In this document: one piece after another, positions 1 through 7,530 of the stretch | Layout of the letters: every line of letters begins with the position of its first letter | How positions within the stretch are numbered: the first letter of the stretch is position 1 | From: an uncultured Pelagibacteraceae bacterium | Lineage (GTDB): Bacteria; Pseudomonadota; Alphaproteobacteria; Pelagibacterales; Pelagibacteraceae | Direction of reading: 5' to 3' | DNA length: 64,000 nucleotides | Assembly: GCA_902582875.1 (NCBI GenBank) | Contig: CACHTV010000004.1 | Coordinates: 1 to 64,000, forward strand | Made by a program: the position numbers and the translations under genes | Notes under the pieces: model-generated | The model's input: only the letters and a program-made list of their open reading frames with translations | Told to the model about the DNA's origin: nothing | The model's database searches: none

Positions 1-516
1 AATAATTTGTGGTGGTTCTGGGTGGTTTGTTAAAGCAATAACCTCTCCCTTTGGAGTTTTCTTCTTACAATTTAATTTAATTTTTTGATTATTTTCAAGT
101 AAGAAAGAGTTATTTTTTTCAAAAGAATAAAAGATTCTATTTTTTTTTGGAACTCCAATAAGTCCAATAGCTGGAAGATTATCAATAATTAATCCAGCAT
201 TTAGAGTATATTCATCCTTTCCAGCAATATACTCTTTTGTTCCATCTATTGGATCAATAAGCCAAAATGTGTTTAGTGTGTTCTTTTTTTTTAGGTCTAC
301 AGTTTCTTCTGAAATTACAGGAATATTGGGTGTTAGTTGACTAATCTTTTCTGTAATAATTTCATTAACTCTAAGATCTCCGTTTGTTACAGGTGATCCG
401 TCTTCTTTAGTTTTTATTTTTACCCCTTCCTTTTCAATTTTAATTGACTCTTCACCTGCTTTTTGAAAAGTTTCTATTAATCTTTCTGCTATACTTTTTA
501 AATCTTTATTATTCAT
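1..516 (-). CDS. cysQ: CysQ-type 3'(2'),5'-bisphosphate nucleotidase (partial, C-terminus off window)
   Basis: I translated the minus strand from the ATG at 516; the frame stays open to base 1, so about 172 N-terminal residues are visible and the C-terminus is missing. It belongs to the inositol-monophosphatase/CysQ superfamily of metal-dependent phosphatases. The Glu-Glu of PVISEET (about residue 80) and the WLIDPIDGTKEY motif (about residue 105) supply the Mg ligands. CysQ removes the 3'-phosphate from PAP, a by-product of sulfate activation and of holo-ACP formation. The first codons overlap the end of the DUF3553 gene by 8 bases, so the two are probably translated together. A related inositol phosphatase is possible; the DPIDGTKEY form favours CysQ. 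Confidence 0.85.
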   Translation of the reverse strand, partial: MNNKDLKSIAERLIETFQKAGEESIKIEKEGVKIKTKEDGSPVTNGDLRVNEIITEKISQLTPNIPVISEETVDLKKKNTLNTFWLIDPIDGTKEYIAGKDEYTLNAGLIIDNLPAIGLIGVPKKNRIFYSFEKNNSFLLENNQKIKLNCKKKTPKGEVIALTNHPEPPQII

Positions 517-682
517 TATCAAATTTTTCTAGTTTAATTATCTCAATATTTATTACTTGTTTTCCAAAGTTTTCAAAATTAACAGTAACCTTATTTCCTA
601 TGATAGACTGAATTTGTCCAATACCCCAACTCTTATTTGAAGGATTTAGAACATAATCGCCTGGTTCAAAATCAATATGCAT
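509..682 (-). CDS. DUF3553 small protein
   Basis: A 57-codon ORF read from the ATG at 682. The product begins MHIDFEPGDYVLNPSNKSWG and continues with a G-x-V-T-V-N-F-E-x-x-G-K pattern. That is the usual layout of DUF3553, a short all-beta domain that occurs alone or at the end of UvrD-type helicases in alphaproteobacteria. No function is established. Its stop lies inside the start of cysQ (8-base overlap), and it is divergent from mnmA with only about 40 bases between starts, so the two promoters must share that gap. Confidence 0.75.
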   Translation of the reverse strand: MHIDFEPGDYVLNPSNKSWGIGQIQSIIGNKVTVNFENFGKQVINIEIIKLEKFDNE

Positions 683-721
683 TATGGAAAATAACTTATA
701 TTTATATTATACCTTTTTATA

Positions 722-1849
722 ATGAATTCTATAGGAATTAGTAAACCTAAAAAAGATACAAAAGTAGTAGTAGCTATGTCTGGAGGCGTAGACTCTTCTG
801 TGGTGGCTGCATTAATGAAAGAAGAAGGGTATAATGTAACTGGCATAACACTTAAGTTGTATGATGATGCTAAGTCTTCAAAAGAAGGAAGACAATGCTG
901 CGCTGGACAAGATATTTTAGACGCCAAAAGAGTTTCAGAAAAACTAGACATAAAACATGAAATTTTATTTTATCAAAAAAAGTTCAAAACTGAAGTTGTA
1001 GATACTTTTATAGATAGTTATGTTGCGGGAGAAACTCCCATACCCTGTGTACAATGTAATCAAACAGTAAAATTTAGAGATTTATTTAAATACGCTAAAA
1101 AATTAAATGCTGATGCTTTAGTGACTGGCCATTATGTTACTAGAATTCAGAAGAATGGACATGCAAATTTATATAGAGCAAAAGATGAAAAACGTGATCA
1201 AAGTTACTTTTTATTTAGCACTTCTCAAGAGCAGCTTGACTATCTAAGGTTTCCATTGGGAGAACTTGATAAATCTGAAACTAGATCTATAGCACAAAAA
1301 TTAAAATTAAATGTTGCAGATAAACCCGATAGCCAAGATATATGTTTTGTACCAAACGGAGATTATAGCTCAGTTATAAAGAAATTTAGACCTGAGTCTT
1401 TTAAAGCTGGAAACATCTTAGATATTTCTGGAAATAGAATAGGCAAACATGAAGGTATAATTAACTATACGATTGGTCAAAGAAGAGGGATTAGGGTAGC
1501 TAATGAGAAACCTTTATATGTCATAAATATTGATGCTAAAGAGAATACTATAACAGTAGGAGAAAAAGAACTCCTGGAAATAAAAGAAGTTAAATTAAGA
1601 GATTTAAATATTTTAGGAGATAAAGAAGATTTTAACAATTTAATTAAAATCAAAGTAAGGTCTACAGGGAGACTTATTAATGCTAAAATAGCTATTTTAG
1701 ATAGTTCTGCAAAAGTCGAGATTCTAGATACTGAAACCGGAATTTCACCAGGGCAAGCATGTGTTTTTTACTTAAAAGATGATTATGGGGATAAAGTGCT
1801 TGGAGGAGGATGGATTCATAAAGCATATAATAAAAATTTATCCACATAG
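722..1849 (+). CDS. mnmA: tRNA-specific 2-thiouridylase MnmA
   Basis: MnmA uses ATP to adenylate U34 of tRNA-Lys, -Glu and -Gln and then inserts sulfur to give s2U. The PP-loop SGGVDS is at residues 20-25. The PCVQCN segment (108-113) holds the catalytic Cys112, and the second catalytic cysteine lies in DSQDICFVP near residue 207. The length of 375 residues is normal. A Cys-Cys pair near residue 59 resembles the alphaproteobacterial form. A short N-terminal leader of about 12 residues precedes the first beta strand, and a later start is not excluded. It is divergent from the DUF3553-cysQ pair. Confidence 0.95.
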   Translation: MNSIGISKPKKDTKVVVAMSGGVDSSVVAALMKEEGYNVTGITLKLYDDAKSSKEGRQCCAGQDILDAKRVSEKLDIKHEILFYQKKFKTEVVDTFIDSYVAGETPIPCVQCNQTVKFRDLFKYAKKLNADALVTGHYVTRIQKNGHANLYRAKDEKRDQSYFLFSTSQEQLDYLRFPLGELDKSETRSIAQKLKLNVADKPDSQDICFVPNGDYSSVIKKFRPESFKAGNILDISGNRIGKHEGIINYTIGQRRGIRVANEKPLYVINIDAKENTITVGEKELLEIKEVKLRDLNILGDKEDFNNLIKIKVRSTGRLINAKIAILDSSAKVEILDTETGISPGQACVFYLKDDYGDKVLGGGWIHKAYNKNLST

Positions 1850-1866
1850 TTAACATCTAATTTTAA

Positions 1867-1898
1867 ATCACGTAGAAGGTGATACCCCTTTTTTTTTA
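1867..1898 (+). terminator. possible weak intrinsic terminator after mnmA
   Basis: ATCAC (1867-1871) can pair with GTGAT (1879-1883). ACCCC and then a run of ten T (1889-1898) follow. The five-base gap before the T-run and the short stem make this a weak call, but its position just after mnmA and before the RNA candidate fits a terminator. Confidence 0.35.
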
Positions 1899-1918
1899 TT
1901 ATGATTTAATAAGTTTAA

Positions 1919-2088
1919 TTAAGAGGCAACTCTTAACTGGCCATTTAGGGAAAAACCGAGAGGTTCAAGCTTAAAGGGCAGAAAGGTGGACCTAGTAGCG
2001 CTAGAATAGTCCATCGGGAAGGCTTGGCGGTAGCGCCTACAACGACGAGCCAAAACTACTAAATTTCTGGGCGAAAGCCTAGAAATTT
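1919..2088 (+). ncRNA. structured RNA candidate with several GNRA-capped hairpins
   Basis: About 170 bases between mnmA and the next gene are much richer in G and C than the surroundings and fold into clear helices. TTAAGAG/CTCTTAA has a GCAA loop (1919-1936). AACC/GGTT has a GAGA loop (1954-1965). TGGAC-CTAG pairs with CTAG-(AATA)-GTCCA (1987-2013). GGCT/AGCC (2021-2051) may enclose GGCG/CGCC. A 12-bp helix is capped by GAAA (2061-2088). The GNRA loops are purine-type only on the plus strand, which sets the orientation. I do not see RNase P, tmRNA, SRP or 6S RNA signatures. The last two bases touch the stop codon of the opposing gene. Family unknown. Confidence 0.6.
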
Positions 2089-2788
2089 ACGTGGTTCTTT
2101 TCCAGAAAAATCTTGATAATAAATAAAATAAAACAACACCAACAAAATAATTCCATTCCAGAGCATGTTTAAAATGCGTGTTTCCTTTTGCAATTAAAAT
2201 AGGAAGGCTCAAAACTCCTACTAAAGCAAGAATACTTACTAAAATAATCTTTAAAGTTAAAATTTTCTTATTAATTAATTCTTTTAATTTAAGTTTAAGT
2301 TTATAAAGATGGTAAACTAAAATTCCCTGAGCGATTATTTCAAATATGATAAATAATAAAAGCACCACTCTTCTAAAGAGTTTATAAACTTGAATATCAA
2401 ATTTCACTCCAAGCAATATAGAGTGAATCACCAAGAAAATTGCTGATAAAATTCCAAATGTTTTAAATCTATAATTAAAATTTGATGAATTAAGATTATT
2501 TATAAGCTGATTATTATTTTTCCAATAAATATATAAAAATATAGCTGTTACAAACATTGCAGGTTTAAATATTAAATATTGGGGGAATGTCCTAGCAGCT
2601 CTACTTATTGATAAACTGCCATCAATATAAGGAATTGAAAAAGCAGATCTACCAATTTGGTCAACTGTAAAAATAGTATTTTCAAGGAATTCAGGATTTT
2701 GTGAAATTATTAAGCAGAAGTTTATTGCAAACAATGGAATAAAAAAAATCCATAAACTCAACTTTCGAATTTGAGCTATTTCTTTCAT
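2087..2788 (-). CDS. multi-pass membrane protein of unknown function
   Basis: 233 residues with about six hydrophobic segments: near residues 10-28, 75-90, 110-127, 138-160, 180-200 and 214-227. The loops are Lys- and Asn-rich. A late motif, THFKHALEWNYF, faintly recalls the His/Glu-Trp end of Frag1/DRAM/CWH43-type membrane proteins, but this is only a resemblance and I assign no function. It lies 14 bases downstream of a 27-residue basic peptide gene on the same strand, so the two probably form an operon. Its stop codon abuts the structured RNA candidate on the other strand. Confidence 0.7.
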   Translation of the reverse strand: MKEIAQIRKLSLWIFFIPLFAINFCLIISQNPEFLENTIFTVDQIGRSAFSIPYIDGSLSISRAARTFPQYLIFKPAMFVTAIFLYIYWKNNNQLINNLNSSNFNYRFKTFGILSAIFLVIHSILLGVKFDIQVYKLFRRVVLLLFIIFEIIAQGILVYHLYKLKLKLKELINKKILTLKIILVSILALVGVLSLPILIAKGNTHFKHALEWNYFVGVVLFYLLSRFFWKRTT

Positions 2789-2802
2789 AGTTACAAATAT
2801 GA

Positions 2803-2886
2803 TTATTTTCTCTTATTTCTTTTTCTAGCTCTTCTTTTTTTAGAGCCGATTTTCCTACGTCCTCTGTGTTTTTTGGGATAACCCAT
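2803..2886 (-). CDS. 27-residue very basic peptide, ribosomal-protein-like
   Basis: A small gene from the ATG at 2886. The product starts MGYPKKHRGRRKIGSKKRR and ends in more Arg/Lys; about 16 of 27 residues are Lys or Arg. A strong ribosome-binding site (AAAGGAGG about 7 bases before the ATG) supports real translation. Composition and size recall the tiny basic ribosomal proteins (bTHX, bS22 or the COX24/AURKAIP1 C-terminal type), but I cannot assign it to one of them. It is divergent from metC and precedes the membrane protein gene by 14 bases. Confidence 0.65.
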   Translation of the reverse strand: MGYPKKHRGRRKIGSKKRRARKRNKRK

Positions 2887-2951
2887 ATTTTTGCCTCCTT
2901 TTGTATATTTTGTTGTATAAAACTTATGTAAGTTCCAATTATACTTATTTT

Positions 2952-4142
2952 ATGAAAAAGTCTATAAGCACATTTTTAAAACATCCAACTAAAGATAGTG
3001 CTAATAGATCTGCAAATCCTCCAGTAACTCGAGCATCTACCATACTTTTTAACTCTATGCAGGAACTTTTAAAGCATGAAAAAAAGATCAAGGCTAATAA
3101 GAAAATTAGCTATTACAGCTATGGAAGATATGGAAGTTCTACAACTATAGAATTAGAAAATATACTTAAAGAACTAGAACAAGCCTACCATGTTTTTCTA
3201 ACAGGAACTGGTTTTGGTGGAGTTGCACTAGCCATCATGAGCTTATGTAGACCAGGAGATGAAATTGTAGTTTCTGACAATGTCTATGGGCCCACCAAAG
3301 AAATAGCGGCAGATCTTATTAAAGAATTTAATATAAATGCAAAATTTTATGATCCAGATAAGTTTGAAGATTTAAAAGATAAAATTACAAAAAAAACTAA
3401 AATGATAATAGTAGAAAATCCAGGAAGCAATACCTTTGAATTTCAAGATCTCTCAAAAATTATAAAACTAGCTAAAAGAAAAAATATTTTAACTTTTCTA
3501 GATAATACTTGGGGAACACCGTTGTATTTAAAGCCTCTTAAACTTGGATTTGATTTATCTTTCACCTCTGCAACAAAATATTTCTCTGGTCACTCAGATG
3601 CAATGGGTGGATCATTAGCTGTAAATAAAAAAGTTTTTAAAAAAGTAATGTTTTTTTATAAATTATCAGGTTACAGAATGTCTGCTGATGAAGCATATTT
3701 AATTATTAGAGGTTTAAGAACTTTAGATGTTAGACTTAATAAGCACTACGAAAATACAAAAGTAGTTATTAATTTTTTAAAGAGACAAAAAAAAATAAAA
3801 GAAATACTTTATCCACACAAGCCTTCCTCTAAAAGTTATAAGCTATGGAAGAAATATTATTCTGGTGCCAATGGTTTGTTTTCAATTGTTGTTAAAAGTA
3901 AAAAAAGATCTTCTGTGTTAAAATTTGTAAACTCTCTAGAATTATTTGGAATTGGATATAGTTGGGGTGGCTTTGAGAGTCTTGTGCTTTTACAAGATTT
4001 AAGAACCAACACAAAATATACTCAAACAAGACGATATTTTAGATTTGCTAAAGACGAATACATTATAAGATTGCATATAGGTCTTGAAGATCCTAAAGAT
4101 TTAGTTGCAGATTTAAAGAAGTCTTTAAGATATATTAAATAA
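2952..4142 (+). CDS. metC: cystathionine beta-lyase MetC (Cys/Met metabolism PLP enzyme)
   Basis: MetC cleaves cystathionine to homocysteine, pyruvate and ammonia in methionine synthesis. From the ATG at 2952 the protein has 396 residues, the usual length. It shows the family SYGRYGSSTT substrate loop (56-64), the TGTGFGGVALA cofactor-binding segment, the Asp of FLDNTWGTP (about 184) and the PLP lysine K209 in TSATKYFSGHSDAMGG. The frame is open upstream to 2901, but the extra 17 residues are not family-like and would run into the divergent promoter region, so I prefer the internal start. It overlaps the following MFS gene by one base. Confidence 0.9.
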   Translation: MKKSISTFLKHPTKDSANRSANPPVTRASTILFNSMQELLKHEKKIKANKKISYYSYGRYGSSTTIELENILKELEQAYHVFLTGTGFGGVALAIMSLCRPGDEIVVSDNVYGPTKEIAADLIKEFNINAKFYDPDKFEDLKDKITKKTKMIIVENPGSNTFEFQDLSKIIKLAKRKNILTFLDNTWGTPLYLKPLKLGFDLSFTSATKYFSGHSDAMGGSLAVNKKVFKKVMFFYKLSGYRMSADEAYLIIRGLRTLDVRLNKHYENTKVVINFLKRQKKIKEILYPHKPSSKSYKLWKKYYSGANGLFSIVVKSKKRSSVLKFVNSLELFGIGYSWGGFESLVLLQDLRTNTKYTQTRRYFRFAKDEYIIRLHIGLEDPKDLVADLKKSLRYIK

Positions 4143-5365
4143 TGTCAGAAAAATTTATTTCAAATAAATTAACAGTTATTGTTTTAGCCTCAGCTTGTAC
4201 TGTAATTCTTATTTCAATGGGATTAAGACAAACATTTGGTTTATTTTTTCAAGCTTTTGAAGATGGGCTGGGTGTTACTAGAACTGAATTTGGTTTAGCG
4301 ATTGGAATACAAATGATTTTTTGGGGATTCTTTGCTCCAATATTTGGATTATTAGCTGATAAGTTTGGAGGAAACAAAGCTGTTTTTATAGGCTTTATAA
4401 TTTTTGGACTGGGAATCTACATGATTTACTCAGGTCCAAATACAGGAATTTTTTTTCAGATTGGTCTAGGTGTTCTTATCGGCACAGCTTTAGGTGCTAC
4501 TGCATTAGCAGTACCTGTTTCTGAAGTTGGAAAACATTTCACAGATAAAAATAGAACGCTTGCTACTGGTATAGTGACAGCTGCTGCCTCAGTAGGATAT
4601 TTTCTAGCTCCTTTATTTACAAAATATAGCTTAGGAGAAGTAGGTTGGCAGGAAACCTTTGGATATTTTATGTACTTTGTATTTTTTGGAGCTATAGCTT
4701 CTTTGTTTCTTCTTCCTTCAAATAAAAATTCACCTAACATTAGCAGAATAAAAGAACAAACGTTTTTAGAATCAATGAAAGAAGCATTTTCTCATAAAGG
4801 TTATGTGTTATTACTTAGTGGCTTTTTTGTTTGCGGTTTTCAAATAACTTTAGTTGGAACACACATCCCAGGTTATATGCAAGATAGAGGGATGGATGGT
4901 TGGCCCGCAACTATTATTTTAGCTTTAATTGGTTTATTTAATATAGTGGGGACTCTAGGCATGGGTTATCTTGGAACTAAATATAGAAAAAAGATTTTGT
5001 TAAGCTTACTTTATGCGTCTAGAGCAGTAATCATATCCATTTTCATATTTTCTCCTCCATCGTTAGGAATGTCGATTTTCTTCGGGGTTACCTTTGGTAT
5101 GGTTTGGCTTTCAACAGTTCCTCCAACCAACGGAATTGTTGCTCAGATTTTTGGAACAAAATATTTAAGTACACTTTTTGGCATTGTATTTTTGAGCCAT
5201 CAAGTCGGTTCTTTTTTAGGAGCTTTTTTAGGAGGTTATTTTTACGATTTATATGGATCTTATGATTATGCATGGTATTTAGCTATTGCTTTATCAGCTT
5301 TCGCTGCATTAGTTCATCTTCCAATAGATGAAAGACCAATTGTAAGAGCAGCAACAACCCCTTAA
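4142..5365 (+). CDS. MFS transporter (monocarboxylate/OFA-like)
   Basis: 407 residues with about twelve membrane helices in two halves separated by a charged loop near residues 195-215. The N-terminal half has a RQTFGLFF segment in helix 1 and GLLADKFGG in the loop between helices 2 and 3, the MFS signature loop. This pattern is common in bacterial carriers of the oxalate:formate/monocarboxylate type; the substrate cannot be read from sequence. Its ATG uses the last base of the metC stop codon, so the two are co-translated. A link to methionine or cysteine metabolism is only inferred from this arrangement. Confidence 0.8.
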   Translation: MSEKFISNKLTVIVLASACTVILISMGLRQTFGLFFQAFEDGLGVTRTEFGLAIGIQMIFWGFFAPIFGLLADKFGGNKAVFIGFIIFGLGIYMIYSGPNTGIFFQIGLGVLIGTALGATALAVPVSEVGKHFTDKNRTLATGIVTAAASVGYFLAPLFTKYSLGEVGWQETFGYFMYFVFFGAIASLFLLPSNKNSPNISRIKEQTFLESMKEAFSHKGYVLLLSGFFVCGFQITLVGTHIPGYMQDRGMDGWPATIILALIGLFNIVGTLGMGYLGTKYRKKILLSLLYASRAVIISIFIFSPPSLGMSIFFGVTFGMVWLSTVPPTNGIVAQIFGTKYLSTLFGIVFLSHQVGSFLGAFLGGYFYDLYGSYDYAWYLAIALSAFAALVHLPIDERPIVRAATTP

Positions 5366-5407
5366 TTAATCACAGCACAATTTAAAGTTGCAGAATGAGT
5401 CTGAAGA

Positions 5408-5429
5408 TGAATCAAAAGTGAATCAAAAG
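5408..5429 (+). repeat. tandem 11-base direct repeat upstream of the CADD-like gene
   Basis: TGAATCAAAAG occurs twice head to tail (5408-5418 and 5419-5429) and is followed by a partial third copy (GTGAAC). It lies just upstream of a TTGACT hexamer at 5438. It could be a regulator-binding array or chance slippage in AT-rich DNA. Confidence 0.5.
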
Positions 5430-5539
5430 GTGAACATTTGACTTAACCTTTATAGTGGCTGTGGATAATTTTGTTTTTTTTTGTTTTAACAAAACAAGTT
5501 ATTTTAATATTGTCCAACAATATTAACAAAGGAGCAAAA

Positions 5540-6211
5540 ATGTTTTCAAAAGAATTAGGCGATAAGTTAGATCAATATCATTTATTAAAACATCCATTTT
5601 ACAAAGTTTATTGGAATGAAGGCAAACTAACGAGAGACATCATTAAAGACTACGCTGAACAGTATTATCAACATGTAAAAGCTTTTCCAAGATACATAAG
5701 CGCAACGCATTCTATATGTGAGGATATTGAAAAAAGAAAAATTCTTTTAGAAAATTTACAAGACGAAGAGAATAAAGATGGAGATCATCCTAAGTTATGG
5801 AAAAATTTTGCAAAAGCTATGGGTGCAGATGAAAATAGCATTGAAGATGTAAAACCTGAAACTTTTACTAAAGAAATGATATCTAATTTTTTTACTCAAG
5901 CAAGATCATCCTATGCTGAAGGACTAGCTTCTTTATACACTTATGAGAGACAAATTCCGGAAATCGCAGAGACAAAAATTCAAGGACTTAAAAAATTTTA
6001 TGGAGTGAGCTCAAAAGAAGGACTTGAGTTTTTTGAGGCTCATAAATCTGCAGATGTGGTTCATAGAGCTGAGTGTGAGAAGCTCTTAGACGGATTGACT
6101 AAAGAAGAACAAGAAAAAGCAGAAAAAGCTTCTTTGCTGACTGCAAAATTTCTTTGGAACTTTTTAAGCGGAATGACATCTAAGCACAAACTTGACCAAG
6201 TTGCAGCTTAA
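5540..6211 (+). CDS. CADD-like di-iron protein (PqqC/TenA fold), candidate p-aminobenzoate synthase
   Basis: The start at 5540 has AAAGGAG 5 bases upstream, giving 223 residues; longer frame-open starts lack a site. The fold family is PqqC/TenA. Chlamydial CADD, from memory, binds two irons through Glu81, His88, Glu142, His174, Asp178 and His181. This protein has the same spacing at E76, H83, E136, H168, D172 and H175. Y21 in HPFYKVYW and K146 sit where CADD has its sacrificial Tyr27 and its important Lys152. CADD makes p-aminobenzoate for folate by consuming its own side chains. The gene heads the apr region, 22 bases before a nucleotidyltransferase gene. A PqqC role is unlikely, since no other pqq gene is visible. 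Confidence 0.75.
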   Translation: MFSKELGDKLDQYHLLKHPFYKVYWNEGKLTRDIIKDYAEQYYQHVKAFPRYISATHSICEDIEKRKILLENLQDEENKDGDHPKLWKNFAKAMGADENSIEDVKPETFTKEMISNFFTQARSSYAEGLASLYTYERQIPEIAETKIQGLKKFYGVSSKEGLEFFEAHKSADVVHRAECEKLLDGLTKEEQEKAEKASLLTAKFLWNFLSGMTSKHKLDQVAA

Positions 6212-6233
6212 AGTTATTTTATAGTAGCAAATC

Positions 6234-6614
6234 ATGAAGAACGATAATCACGTTTGGGATAATAAACTCCCAACCGCACAAATGCTTGGTCGTTGGCAAC
6301 CCTGGCATGCAGGTCATCAAAAGCTTTTTGAAGAAATACTAAAAAAAACGGGCCAAGTTAATATAATGGTAAGAGATGTAAAAGGTGTTGATGATAACCC
6401 TTTTGATTTTGAAACTATTAAAAAGAATATATTAGAGGCTTTAAAAGATTATAAAAATAGAATTCAAATTACTTTAGTTCCAAACATTACTAACATTTGT
6501 TATGGGAGAGGCGTGGGTTATAAAATAGAAGAAATAGTTCTTGATGAAAAAACACAGCAAATATCTGCAACCAAGATAAGAGAACAGATGAGAAAAGACG
6601 GAAAACTCAAATAG
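6234..6614 (+). CDS. HIGH-superfamily nucleotidyltransferase (cytidylyltransferase-like)
   Basis: A small 126-residue protein with the two signatures of the superfamily: GRWQPWHAGH near residues 19-28 (the HxGH nucleotide-binding motif) and ISATKIREQMR near residues 110-120 (ISSTxxR type). Members transfer AMP or CMP and release pyrophosphate; ATP sulfurylase belongs to the same superfamily. It lies between the CADD-like gene and aprMBA, which raises the possibility that it handles adenylyl sulfate, since no ordinary ATP sulfurylase is in the window. That is inference: pantetheine-phosphate or nicotinamide-nucleotide adenylyltransferase-like activity is equally possible on sequence alone. Confidence 0.75.
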   Translation: MKNDNHVWDNKLPTAQMLGRWQPWHAGHQKLFEEILKKTGQVNIMVRDVKGVDDNPFDFETIKKNILEALKDYKNRIQITLVPNITNICYGRGVGYKIEEIVLDEKTQQISATKIREQMRKDGKLK

Positions 6615-6631
6615 ATGCGAGTTGTTCTCAC

Positions 6632-6660
6632 TTGACCTGCTATTAAGCGAAATATATAAA
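6632..6660 (+). promoter_or_regulatory. sigma70-type promoter for aprMBA
   Basis: TTGACC (6632-6637) and TATAAA (6655-6660) are separated by exactly 17 bases, so transcription would start near 6667, about 23 bases before the aprM ATG. It sits in the 75-base gap after the nucleotidyltransferase gene, suggesting that the apr genes can be transcribed separately. Confidence 0.65.
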
Positions 6661-6689
6661 ATACCATTCGAGAAGGGATAATTACATTA

Positions 6690-7490
6690 ATGATTTATAA
6701 CAATCCATTTTTAGGATTATCAGGTTTTGTATCACCCATTGCTATGCAAGTATTTGTTATTGCTATGGTAGCTTTGGTTGTTATAGGAACTTTGTTAGAC
6801 ATAATTCATAAAAAAAATGTAAAGTACTTTTTTAATAACGCAAAGAAAGCAAAAAAAAATGCAAAAATTAAACTTACAACAAGTCAAAAAACTTCTGTAA
6901 TATTAAGAACAGTTGCCTCTGATATTGCTACAACATCAGAATTAGGAAGAGGCAAAAGAAGAGTTGCTCACCTTTTAGGGATGTATGGAACAATTTTATT
7001 TTGGATAGGATCTGTAGTAATGATTTTTTGTTATTCAAACCCATCATCAGAAACACCATCCTTTTGGCCAATTATTTGGCATGTAGGAGCATTAATGACA
7101 GTTATAGGCGGAGGCTGGTTTTGGTTTTTTTTAAGAGTAGACGTTTATTCTGAAGCTCAACCCTGGTACAGAATTATCAAAGCTGATTTGTTTGTCCTAG
7201 CGCTTGTCGCATCATCTTTAACAGGTTTAATTTGGTCATATCTTGAATTTTTAAACTTAAATGATAGATGGGATGATAAAGTATTTTTAGTATTATTTAT
7301 AATTTCAAATTTAGTCTTATTTGGTGGAGTGTATTGGTCAAAATTTGCTCATATGTTTTATAAACCAGGTGCTGCTATTCAAAAAAATTTAGCTGAAGCA
7401 GATGGTTCTAGAGACAATTTGCCACCTCCAGCAGATGCTCCAGAGCAGTTTGGTTTAGGTATAAAAAGAGAAGAACCAAAGCATTATTAA
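6690..7490 (+). CDS. aprM: AprM, membrane partner of APS reductase
   Basis: 266 residues with about five membrane helices: near residues 15-35, 92-112, 124-146, 165-190 and 200-220. It resembles the cytochrome-b-type subunits of the QmoC/NarI kind. His residues inside or beside helices (AHLLGMYG, WHVGALM, KFAHMFYK) are candidate heme ligands. In SAR11 and several sulfur oxidisers an aprM gene precedes aprBA, and its product is thought to pass electrons from AprBA to the quinone pool. The C-terminal 45 residues are hydrophilic and Pro-rich. Gene order and family agree, so the call is firm although the mechanism is inferred. Confidence 0.85.
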   Translation: MIYNNPFLGLSGFVSPIAMQVFVIAMVALVVIGTLLDIIHKKNVKYFFNNAKKAKKNAKIKLTTSQKTSVILRTVASDIATTSELGRGKRRVAHLLGMYGTILFWIGSVVMIFCYSNPSSETPSFWPIIWHVGALMTVIGGGWFWFFLRVDVYSEAQPWYRIIKADLFVLALVASSLTGLIWSYLEFLNLNDRWDDKVFLVLFIISNLVLFGGVYWSKFAHMFYKPGAAIQKNLAEADGSRDNLPPPADAPEQFGLGIKREEPKHY

Positions 7491-7530
7491 AAAAATTATG
7501 ATAAAAAATTTAAGGGAAAAAAAATAAAAT

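Noticed and set aside
1919-2088. RNase P RNA, tmRNA, SRP RNA or 6S RNA identity for the structured RNA
   Set aside because: None of the conserved core motifs (for example GAAAGTCC and ACAGA of RNase P, a tag-coding frame with alanine start for tmRNA, the SRP GGTCCGGAAGGAAGCAG-type loop) is present on either strand.
2901-2951. Longer N-terminus for metC
   Set aside because: The 17 extra residues have no family similarity and fall in the divergent promoter region; the ATG at 2952 gives the usual length.
2887-2951. SAM-II or SAM-V riboswitch before metC
   Set aside because: The gap is too short, has no recognisable pseudoknot pairing, and also holds the divergent small gene's ribosome-binding site.
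5471-5539. Longer N-terminus for the CADD-like gene
   Set aside because: AAAGGAG lies immediately before the ATG at 5540, and the longer leader is low-complexity sequence.
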